NCBI GenBank assembly: GCA_937959145.1
Contig: CALGMC010000329.1
Span: 1 to 5,273 of the forward strand
Reading direction: 5' to 3'
DNA from: an uncultured Chlorobiales bacterium
Lineage (GTDB): Bacteria > Bacteroidota > Chlorobiia > Chlorobiales > Thermochlorobacteraceae
Length of the DNA stretch: 5,273 nt
In this document: positions 1-5,273 of the stretch, in pieces
Position numbering within the stretch: the first letter of the stretch is position 1
Layout of the letters: each line of letters starts with the position of its first letter
The notes under the pieces: generated by a model
Told to the model about the DNA's origin: nothing
The model's database searches: none
Seen by the model: only the letters and a program-made list of their open reading frames with translations
Program-made: the position numbers and the translations under genes

Positions 1-290
1 AAGTGAATATCGGCGACCAGCGGCGTGTGAATGCCCATCGCACGAAGTCGCTTGGAAATTTCGCCTAAGTTTTCGGCTTCTTTCATGGAAGGCGCTGTGA
101 TGCGAATAATCTCGCACCCTGCTTCGTAGAGGCGGCGGCATTGCTCGACCGTTGCGTCGGTATCCATCGTGTCGGTGGTGGTCATGGATTCCACACGAAT
201 GGGATTCCTTCCGCCAAGTTTGATGATGCCGAACCCAACTTCAACAGTTTCACGACGGCGATAAGTGTATGGATTGTTCACGTAAGACAT
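1..290 (-). CDS. ispG: 4-hydroxy-3-methylbut-2-enyl diphosphate synthase IspG (GcpE), N-terminal part
   Basis: IspG is a cytosolic [4Fe-4S] enzyme of the MEP pathway that reduces MEcPP to HMBPP, the step before IPP and DMAPP are formed. Only the first 96 codons are present; the gene continues past the left edge, so the C-terminal cluster-binding cysteines cannot be seen. The reading starts MSYVNNPYTYRRRETVEV and contains LGGRNPIRVESMTTTDTMDT (about residues 25-44), then AGCEIIRITAPS (57-68) and LVADIH (91-96). This is the TIM-barrel start of the family, and the TTTDTMDT wording is that of the Bacteroidota/Chlorobi form. The ATG lies 4 bp after the stop of the upstream methyltransferase and has no Shine-Dalgarno sequence, which suggests translational coupling in one operon. 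Family identity is recognised with high confidence; which long or short IspG form it is cannot be told from this part. Confidence 0.95.
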   Translation of the reverse strand, partial: MSYVNNPYTYRRRETVEVGFGIIKLGGRNPIRVESMTTTDTMDTDATVEQCRRLYEAGCEIIRITAPSMKEAENLGEISKRLRAMGIHTPLVADIH

Positions 291-294
291 AGCA

Positions 295-1149
295 TTAAGA
301 TTTTTGTGCGACGATATTTATCGTAGTTGCAAATGCAGGGAACAGCGAGTTGAATTTCTTGGCAAACCCAGACTCGCCCATTCCGCGATTGAATAAAATC
401 AGTTTGTAGCCTTTTTGTTCAAAGTATTTCTTGAATGAAATTGGCTGACACAAATGCACGACATCGTCATCGCCCGATTGAAAATAAATTTTGCCGTCTT
501 TCATGCGCGGATAAACCAAAATCCATTTCGGCGTAGATGAAAGCGAGGCTTCAAGATACCAACCGATTGAGCGGAAAAAGCCAAAGAAACTATCAAGCAC
601 GGTTTCATACTGCCAATAGCGATGACGGTGGCGCGTCAAACTTTGCAAGGCGCGAACAGGATTGTTAATCCCGCTCCAATTCGGACATTTGATAATCAAA
701 AGACCGTTCGGTTTCAAGACACGGTGCATTTGATTGAGAACATCTTCAACATCAATGATATGCTCCATCACGCAAAGCGACGAGACCGTATCAAAGTAGT
801 TATCGGGATATGGAATGTTCAAGCCATCGTATCGAACTAACTGAACATTCTCCGACGTTAATTTGCTCCGATAGGCATTCAGATAGTCGTCGGAAAAGAA
901 ATCGCACCCAATCACTTCCTCAAAGCCTTGATTGGCGATGGCTTGCGGGATTTGCCAATCGCCGCAACCGAGTTCGAGATGTTTGCCTTTTCGTGGCGCG
1001 AATTGTGCGATGAGGTCAGCGTAGCGTTTGTATTCGCCTGCGCGGTGGTCGTAGCGACCATACTCAATGGGTTTGTTAGAATAAAAGTCAGCGAGCAGTT
1101 TTTTGACCCTTGATTTTTCGGACTCGTCGTAAAGGCGTTTGGGTTTCAT
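295..1149 (-). CDS. Class I SAM-dependent methyltransferase (methyltransferase type 11-like), substrate unknown
   Basis: This complete 284-residue protein has a Rossmann-fold SAM-binding core. Motif I is LELGCGD (residues 58-64). The acidic end of strand 2 is GCDFF (81-85), and a YDGLNIPYPDNYFD block (107-120) matches the motif II region. VMEH (127-130) and VLKPNGLLIIKCPN (144-157) match the later motifs of type 11 methyltransferases. There is no signal peptide or membrane span, so it should be cytosolic. The last 120 residues, rich in aromatic and basic residues (for example RHRHRYW near 173-179), probably form a substrate-specific part that I do not recognise. It sits 12 bp after ftsB and 4 bp before ispG on the same strand, so it is very likely cotranscribed with them. 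That context hints at envelope or isoprenoid chemistry but proves neither. The ATG is the first in frame; no Shine-Dalgarno is visible. The fold is certain, the substrate unknown. Confidence 0.9.
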   Translation of the reverse strand: MKPKRLYDESEKSRVKKLLADFYSNKPIEYGRYDHRAGEYKRYADLIAQFAPRKGKHLELGCGDWQIPQAIANQGFEEVIGCDFFSDDYLNAYRSKLTSENVQLVRYDGLNIPYPDNYFDTVSSLCVMEHIIDVEDVLNQMHRVLKPNGLLIIKCPNWSGINNPVRALQSLTRHRHRYWQYETVLDSFFGFFRSIGWYLEASLSSTPKWILVYPRMKDGKIYFQSGDDDVVHLCQPISFKKYFEQKGYKLILFNRGMGESGFAKKFNSLFPAFATTINIVAQKS

Positions 1150-1161
1150 TGAGTTAAAAGA

Positions 1162-1563
1162 CTATTTGATAACATAGACGGTTTCTCCCGGTTTAGAGAA
1201 GCCATATTTTTCGCGAGCAAGTTTCTCGATAGTTTCTAAACTTTTGGCGGTTTCAATCCGTGCTTTGAGTTGTTCAGTGCGTTGATATTCGGCATTGAGT
1301 TCTGACTGCAAACGAGCGCGCTCAACTTCAAGCCGAATGCGAGAGACAACCCCGTAGTCGCCGAACATCACATAAAACAAAATAAAGCCGATAACGGCGA
1401 AGCCGACGTATTTTTTCGGATGTGCAACGGCATCGTCGCTAATGCGCTTGAACCACGACTTGAACTGAACCTTTCGGTAAAAATCTTTCTGCAAAAAGGC
1501 TTTGCACCGCTCCGAAGAGTCCGCCACAAATCGTGAAAATTGAGATTGCGCCTCGTGTCGCAT
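1162..1563 (-). CDS. ftsB: Septum formation initiator, FtsB/DivIC family
   Basis: This is a 133-residue single-pass membrane protein of the FtsB/DivIC family. In the family, these proteins join FtsL and FtsQ/DivIB in the divisome and help activate septal peptidoglycan synthesis. The order seen is a charged N-terminal cytoplasmic part (residues 1-51), one transmembrane helix (about 52-67, YVGFAVIGFILFYVMF), then a periplasmic coiled coil rich in Glu, Arg and Leu (about 73-108), and finally the conserved family tail IEKLAREKYGFSKPGE (112-127) followed by TVYVI. The N-terminal extension of about 50 residues is longer than in classical FtsB proteins of roughly 90-110 residues, but the only ATG in frame before the membrane helix is the one used here. 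No Shine-Dalgarno precedes it. It is first in the minus-strand cluster with the methyltransferase and ispG and so probably carries the operon promoter. Whether to call it ftsB or divIC is convention in this phylum. Confidence 0.88.
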   Translation of the reverse strand: MRHEAQSQFSRFVADSSERCKAFLQKDFYRKVQFKSWFKRISDDAVAHPKKYVGFAVIGFILFYVMFGDYGVVSRIRLEVERARLQSELNAEYQRTEQLKARIETAKSLETIEKLAREKYGFSKPGETVYVIK

Positions 1564-1665
1564 GGATGTATGGAATGAAATTTTACAAATCTACAAAATA
1601 ACATAGCGAATCGTGAAAAATTCGGTTTGTTGTAACTTCACCATGAATCAAACCTCAAAACAGCG
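1564..1665. promoter_or_regulatory. Divergent intergenic region between ftsB operon and acyl-CoA ligase gene
   Basis: This AT-rich 102-bp gap separates two divergently oriented genes and must hold the promoters of both unless transcription enters from further away. I found no convincing -35/-10 pair for a housekeeping sigma factor on either strand. It contains an inverted pair GGTTTG (1624-1629) and CAAACC (1649-1654) separated by 19 bp, just upstream of the ligase start. The regulatory role is inferred from position only. Confidence 0.45.
1624..1654. repeat. Inverted hexamer pair GGTTTG...CAAACC
   Basis: Two perfect 6-bp arms, GGTTTG at 1624-1629 and CAAACC at 1649-1654, are spaced by 19 bp. 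Pairing does not extend inward or outward. The same hexamers, in the opposite arrangement, occur in the other divergent gap of the window (5000-5029). Arms this short could arise by chance; the recurrence in both intergenic regions is the only reason to list it. Confidence 0.3.
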
Positions 1666-3387
1666 ATGGATAAGAACGTTCAAACTTTGCTCTACCTCCA
1701 ACATCAAGCGCACAGCGTGTTCATAGATGGAACGCTCATCATGCCAACGAACTATCTCGTTTCAGAGAACAACATCTTGGCACTCTTGCAAATGCGCCTG
1801 CAAGAACAACCAAATGAACCCTACATTACTTTTTATGACGCGGCGGGAAACTCACAGTCATTGACCTACGAAGCGTTTATCAAAAAATGCTTTCAGACGG
1901 CGAATTACCTCAAATCACAAGGCTTGATTGAAGAAGACCGAATTGCGACCGTTTCGCATAATCATTTGGAAACGGTGATTCAATACTTCGGCGCGTGGTG
2001 CGCAGGAATAACCGTTGTGCCAATCAACGTCGGCGAAACGCCTGAGCGGATTCGTTACATCTTGGAAAATGCAGGCGTCAAACTTGCATTCGTGCGCGAT
2101 GAATACTTGTCCTTGATTCAATCGCTGAATTATGACATGGTAATTCTGCCAACAAGTGAATTTCAAGCCACAATCGCCGAACACTCCGACGAATTTTTCC
2201 AAAACAGCGTTACCGATACGCGCAAACAAATTAGCACAACCGACCCGCGCTCAACCCTTGCCGACCTTGAAACCGAAGCCCTCATCGTCTATACAAGCGG
2301 CACAACAGGCAACCCGAAGGGCGTAGTGCTCACACAATACAACCTGCTGTGCGACGCCAAATACATCGCCGAGTGGCACGGCTTGAAGAAAGGTGATGCG
2401 ATGATGTGCGTTCTGCCCATTCACCACGTCAATGGAACGGTGGTAACGCTGGTAACGCCAATGTTCTACGGCGGGCGCGTGGTGCTCAATCAAAAATTTC
2501 AGACCGAGAAATTCTTTGAGCGCGTAGCAAACGAAAAAGTCAAAATCGTGAGCGTCGTGCCAACGCTCTTGGCATTTTTGATTGAAGGCGATATTGATAC
2601 AAGCCAATACGACCTGTCGACCTTTTCGCACTTCATTTGCGGCGCAGGTCCCTTGACGGTTGAACTTGCGGCGAAGTTCGAAGACTGCTACAAGATGAAA
2701 ATCATTCACGGTTATGGCTTATCGGAAACGACGTGCTACTCGTGCTACTTGCCGATTGATTTGAGCGAAGAAGAACACAAACGCATGATGCGTCAATATG
2801 GCTTTCCCTCTATCGGTGTGCCGCTGGCGTGCAACGAAATGGCAATTTGGAACGAGCGTGGGGAGAAAGTGCGTGCCGGTTGGCGTGGCGAAATTGTCAT
2901 TCGTGGACACAACGTGATGAAAGGCTACGACAACAACCAAGAAGCCAATTTGAAAGCCTTTGAGAAAGGGTGGTTTCACAGCGGCGACGAAGGCTTCTTC
3001 CAACAAGATGAACAAGGACGAAAATTTTTCTTCATCACAGGACGATTAAAAGAACTCATCATTCGTGGCGGCGTCAATATCTCGCCGCTTGAAATTGATG
3101 AAGTGCTTAACCGCATCAAAGGCGTGCGGGCGGCGATTGCCGTCGGATTTGAAAACGATTGGTATGGCGAAGAAGTCGGTGCATTAGTTCAACTTTTGCC
3201 AGACGCGGAACTCACAAAGGAAGACATTTTAAGACAGTGCGCCGAAAAGTTACCGTTCTCCAAACAGCCGAAGGTGGTGGTGTTCAGCGATGAAATTCCT
3301 GTAACCTCAACGGGCAAATATCAACGCAATAAAGTCAAGCATCTCTTCGAGGCGTGGAAATCGGTGCAGTTCAAGGAATCACGATAG
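1666..3387 (+). CDS. AMP-forming acyl-CoA synthetase/ligase (ANL superfamily)
   Basis: This complete 573-residue enzyme should activate a carboxylic acid as an acyl-adenylate and transfer it to CoA in the cytosol. The phosphate-binding loop is YTSGTTGNPKG (residues 209-219). IHHVNG (252-257) and HGYGLSETT (348-356) follow, the latter being the adenine-site motif. HSGDEGFF (438-445) supplies the ribose-binding Asp441, and ITGRLKELIIRGGVNISPLE (457-476) is the hinge and C-terminal domain motif. Lys551 in STGKYQRNK is the expected adenylation lysine. All catalytic motifs are intact and the length is normal for the family. No carrier domain is fused. The acid substrate (fatty, aromatic or carnitine-like) cannot be read. 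The start is uncertain: ATG at 1666 gives the longest form, while ATG at 1741 (Met26, MPTNYLVSENN) has a possible GGA ribosome site about 10 bp upstream and would give 548 residues. It is transcribed alone and meets the lycopene cyclase gene tail to tail with a 2-bp gap. Confidence 0.93.
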   Translation: MDKNVQTLLYLQHQAHSVFIDGTLIMPTNYLVSENNILALLQMRLQEQPNEPYITFYDAAGNSQSLTYEAFIKKCFQTANYLKSQGLIEEDRIATVSHNHLETVIQYFGAWCAGITVVPINVGETPERIRYILENAGVKLAFVRDEYLSLIQSLNYDMVILPTSEFQATIAEHSDEFFQNSVTDTRKQISTTDPRSTLADLETEALIVYTSGTTGNPKGVVLTQYNLLCDAKYIAEWHGLKKGDAMMCVLPIHHVNGTVVTLVTPMFYGGRVVLNQKFQTEKFFERVANEKVKIVSVVPTLLAFLIEGDIDTSQYDLSTFSHFICGAGPLTVELAAKFEDCYKMKIIHGYGLSETTCYSCYLPIDLSEEEHKRMMRQYGFPSIGVPLACNEMAIWNERGEKVRAGWRGEIVIRGHNVMKGYDNNQEANLKAFEKGWFHSGDEGFFQQDEQGRKFFFITGRLKELIIRGGVNISPLEIDEVLNRIKGVRAAIAVGFENDWYGEEVGALVQLLPDAELTKEDILRQCAEKLPFSKQPKVVVFSDEIPVTSTGKYQRNKVKHLFEAWKSVQFKESR

Positions 3388-3389
3388 AA

Positions 3390-4970
3390 TTATTGCGTCG
3401 TTGAGAGCGAGCGCGCCGCCCAACCTGCCCAGTTTTGAAGCCAACTGATGCTTCCCGATACGCCGAGTTTTTGATAGGTAATCGGAAAAATTTTGGGATA
3501 CTTCGCGCCAACGGTGAGAATAAGCGTCGTAAAATCGGCAAGCGACATTTCATCGCGGAACATGGTTTCGCGGAAGCGCGGCGGCAGTTCATCAAGAACT
3601 TTCATGATTTCGTTCATCAATTCGTTGACGAAGTTTGGCTCGTCGGTGCGCGCATCGTAGCACATGAATTTCATGAGGTTCGACATGATTGCTACATTCG
3701 GTTCGTAAGCGGAAATGGCGTCGAGGTCGGTTTTGGTTGTGGCGTTTTGCGAAAGGGCGTCGGCAAGTTTGGACGCCGTGCGTTCCAAGTTGCGCACCAT
3801 TGAGCCAAAGCCGCAGAAGGTGAGCGGCGATGAAAGCGAGGCGGCGTCGCCAAACAGCACAATGCCGTCGTCTGCCGTCACGCGCGTTTTGCCAAACCCA
3901 TCGTGATGATAAGCAGGAATGATTCCAAACACAGGCTTTTCAATGTGGAACTTGTCGGAAGGCTTTTTGTAGGTCGGAAGTTTCTCAAAGTAAGTTTCGA
4001 ACAAGTTCAGTAACGATTTGTCGTTGTCGGAATCAATGCGGTCGTAAAAAAAGAGGTATGATGTAAAAAGCGTATCGCTGGCAGGGAAACCTTCCCAAAT
4101 CAGTTGCCGACCGCTTCCGTGCGAGGTATCGGCAGGTTCAGTGCTGACGAGAATTTCGCCAATGTCGTAGTCAATCTCTTCCAAGCCGCTGGCAAGCGTG
4201 CCGACTGTTGGGCAGATGTGCGTTTGTGGTCTAACGACGCCGTTCTCGGAATTGAGTTGCATCGCAATCGGCGACATAATGCCCATTGTGTCGACAAGCA
4301 CTTTGGCTTTGAAAAATTGCGGAGAGCCTTCGCGCCGAACTTCAACTACAACGCCGCCGTCCACTTTCCAACATCGCTGAAAGGCGGTCTGTGCTAAAAC
4401 AGCATTTTCTGTTCGTGCCAACACTTTGTGCAAGGCTAATTGCAGAATCACATCGGATTCAATCGCGCAGTCAAGCACATGATTGATGAAAAGACGCTTT
4501 CTGTTTTTGCGTGCAGCAAACTCAACGAAGCCCGTTTTGTAAGTTTTCGTGATGGCTTTTTCAGTTTCGGATTGTTTGAGAAAGCCCATTGCATCAAGGC
4601 GTTGGAGTTCGCGCAAGGAAATGTTCCAATCGCGGTGCGTTTTGGCGGGCGTATATTTGTCTATCACAAGCACGCTTTTTCCGAAAAGGTCGGTCAATGC
4701 CGCTGCATGCAATAAACCTAACGTTGCGCCTGCATAAATGGCGTCGAACTCGCCTGAAATCTCAATATCTTTGGGCAACTTTGCGCCATCAAAAATGACC
4801 TCTGGGGCAGGGCGGCTGCCCACTTGCGACCAATAGCGGTCAAGTTCCATAATGCGTTTGAGCCAAAACTCGCCGTGCTCAATGTTTGAAAAATGTTTAT
4901 AGACAAGCGGGTGTGAATGCTGAATCTCCGAAAGCATAGTGTAAGTTGAAATGAATTGAAGTCGCCTCAT
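3390..4970 (-). CDS. cruA: CruA/CruP-family lycopene cyclase-like FAD-dependent oxidoreductase
   Basis: This 526-residue flavoprotein resembles the CruA/CruP lycopene cyclases of green sulfur bacteria and cyanobacteria, which turn the linear ends of lycopene into beta-ionone rings (gamma- or beta-carotene). Residues 75-105 form the N-terminal Rossmann unit, FDAIYAGATLGLLHAA then VLVIDKY. DWNIS followed by an ELQ (114-123) is a family signature as I remember it. FTSYLFFYD (302-310) and FGIIPAYHH (348-356) lie in the central part. The FAD-contacting GD box, VLFGDAASLSSPLTFCGFGS (371-390), is followed by VRNLER. No signal peptide or clear membrane span is seen. The nucleotide-binding loop reads AGATLG, with alanine where GxGxxG has glycine. 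ATG at 4970 is chosen; TTG at 4973 adjoins it, and ATG at 4937 (Met12) is a real alternative. None has a Shine-Dalgarno. It could instead be another member of the geranylgeranyl-reductase-like flavoprotein group. Assignment is from motif memory, not a search. Confidence 0.78.
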   Translation of the reverse strand: MRRLQFISTYTMLSEIQHSHPLVYKHFSNIEHGEFWLKRIMELDRYWSQVGSRPAPEVIFDGAKLPKDIEISGEFDAIYAGATLGLLHAAALTDLFGKSVLVIDKYTPAKTHRDWNISLRELQRLDAMGFLKQSETEKAITKTYKTGFVEFAARKNRKRLFINHVLDCAIESDVILQLALHKVLARTENAVLAQTAFQRCWKVDGGVVVEVRREGSPQFFKAKVLVDTMGIMSPIAMQLNSENGVVRPQTHICPTVGTLASGLEEIDYDIGEILVSTEPADTSHGSGRQLIWEGFPASDTLFTSYLFFYDRIDSDNDKSLLNLFETYFEKLPTYKKPSDKFHIEKPVFGIIPAYHHDGFGKTRVTADDGIVLFGDAASLSSPLTFCGFGSMVRNLERTASKLADALSQNATTKTDLDAISAYEPNVAIMSNLMKFMCYDARTDEPNFVNELMNEIMKVLDELPPRFRETMFRDEMSLADFTTLILTVGAKYPKIFPITYQKLGVSGSISWLQNWAGWAARSLSTTQ

Positions 4971-5057
4971 CAAGGACTATTGCAAGACGACGGCACTAAG
5001 CAAACCAAAAATCGCCGTTGATGGTTTGCAAACATAACGCAAAACAATCTTTCCGAC
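4971..5057. promoter_or_regulatory. Divergent intergenic region between cruA-like gene and FAD oxidoreductase gene
   Basis: This 87-bp gap lies between two start codons facing apart, so it should carry both promoters. It holds the inverted repeat GCAAACCA...TGGTTTGC and an overlapping 10-bp palindrome, both in its middle, where a regulator could affect both genes. A TTGATG at 5018-5023 could serve as a weak -35 for the plus-strand gene, but no good -10 follows at the usual distance. The function is inferred from position. Confidence 0.45.
5000..5029. repeat. 8-bp inverted repeat GCAAACCA...TGGTTTGC
   Basis: Perfect 8-bp arms at 5000-5007 and 5022-5029 are separated by 14 bp in the divergent gap. 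The right arm overlaps a perfect 10-bp palindrome GTTTGCAAAC at 5024-5033, so the half-site GCAAAC appears at 5000-5005 and 5028-5033 and inverted at 5024-5029. There is no run of T after it on either strand, and it lies before two starts, so an operator is more likely than a terminator. It may also be chance. Confidence 0.45.
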
Positions 5058-5273
5058 ATGCAATTCAAATCGGATACATCTGAAATTCAATCTTATCTTG
5101 AAGATACAAGCGCAATACAAGGTGGCTACGCAAGCGGCGTCTATTTTGCCGAAAGTTACAGCGAGGTGTCAGAAATTTTACGAGAGTGCTCACGAACGCA
5201 AACGCGCTTAACGCTTTCAGGCAACGGCACAGGCACAACCGGCGGCAGAATCCCATTTGGCGGCGCAGTCTTA
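5058..5273 (+). CDS. FAD-binding (GlcD/PCMH-type) oxidoreductase, N-terminal part
   Basis: Seventy-two codons are open from ATG at 5058 to the right edge, where the gene continues. The protein starts MQFKSDTSEIQSYLEDTSAI. It contains VYFAESYSEVSEILREC (residues 29-45), which matches the helix before the FAD-binding type 4 domain, and then LSGNGTGTTGGRIPFGG (53-69), the pyrophosphate-binding loop of FAD-linked oxidases. In the family, members such as glycolate oxidase GlcD and D-lactate dehydrogenases oxidise 2-hydroxy acids, and some carry a C-terminal Fe-S domain; that part is outside the window, so the substrate is open. ATG at 5058 is the first start after an in-frame TGA at 5019-5021. No Shine-Dalgarno precedes it. 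It diverges from the cruA-like gene across 87 bp and may share its regulation. Confidence 0.87.
   Translation, partial: MQFKSDTSEIQSYLEDTSAIQGGYASGVYFAESYSEVSEILRECSRTQTRLTLSGNGTGTTGGRIPFGGAVL

Noticed and set aside
1586..1593. TAGATTTG on the minus strand, matching the Bacteroidota -7 box TAnnTTTG, 22 bp before ftsB
   Set aside because: No -33 TTTG element sits at the proper distance, the box is short enough to occur by chance, and it is not clear that this organism uses the Bacteroidota-type promoter.
2251..2709. 152-codon open frame on the minus strand inside the acyl-CoA ligase gene
   Set aside because: It is antisense to an intact, motif-complete ligase, has no recognisable domain, and is rich in His, Phe and Val as expected from reading that gene backwards.
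3435..3803. 122-codon open frame on the plus strand antisense to the cyclase gene
   Set aside because: It lies entirely within the well-supported cyclase gene and its translation resembles no protein family I know.
4104..4737. Several open frames of 60-97 codons on the plus strand antisense to the cyclase N-terminal half
   Set aside because: They overlap one another in different frames and the real gene; none has a credible protein signature.
4971..4973. TTG start codon directly before the cyclase ATG at 4970
   Set aside because: It adds one residue only; the adjacent ATG is the more likely initiator.
5000..5029. Inverted repeat as a rho-independent terminator
   Set aside because: The arms are moderate in GC, no T-run follows on either strand, and both adjacent genes begin here rather than end.
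5065..5256. 63-codon minus-strand frame at the right end
   Set aside because: It is antisense to the FAD-oxidoreductase start, whose pyrophosphate-binding loop is unmistakable.

Overview
The window reads as ordinary, densely packed bacterial chromosome of moderate GC content. It best fits the Chlorobi/Bacteroidota side of the tree, probably a green-sulfur-bacterium relative (Chlorobiota, Chloroherpeton- or Thermochlorobacter-like). Three things point there: an IspG with the N-terminal wording typical of the Bacteroidota/Chlorobi form, a CruA-type lycopene cyclase (the cyclase family of green sulfur bacteria and many cyanobacteria), and start codons that almost all lack a Shine-Dalgarno sequence. 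The lineage is an inference from protein wording and was not confirmed by any search.

Layout. Positions 1-1563 hold a minus-strand cluster of three tightly spaced genes, in transcription order: an FtsB/DivIC-type cell-division protein, a class I SAM methyltransferase of unknown substrate, and the start of ispG (MEP isoprenoid pathway), which runs off the left edge. A 102-bp divergent intergenic region follows. Positions 1666-3387 (plus) encode a complete AMP-forming acyl-CoA synthetase/ligase. It converges, with a 2-bp gap, on a minus-strand gene (3390-4970) for a flavoprotein that I identify as a CruA/CruP-family lycopene cyclase. An 87-bp divergent intergenic region separates that gene from the 5' end of a plus-strand FAD-linked (GlcD/PCMH-type) oxidoreductase that leaves the window at 5273.

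How the genes relate. IspG contributes to IPP/DMAPP, the precursors of lycopene, and the CruA-like protein would cyclise lycopene towards gamma- or beta-carotene, so the window touches both ends of carotenoid biosynthesis. The two genes are not in one operon. IPP also feeds the undecaprenyl carrier used in cell-wall synthesis, a possible but unproven link between ispG and the division gene in its cluster. The ligase and the FAD oxidoreductase are metabolic enzymes whose substrates cannot be read from sequence.

There are no RNA genes, mobile elements, CRISPR arrays or phage genes that I can support, and no gene-free stretch longer than about 100 bp. I do not see a convincing undescribed system. 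The signals most worth a second look are the recurrence of a CAAACC/GGTTTG inverted pair in both divergent intergenic regions, the CruA assignment with its unusual nucleotide-binding loop, and the unassigned methyltransferase between ftsB and ispG.
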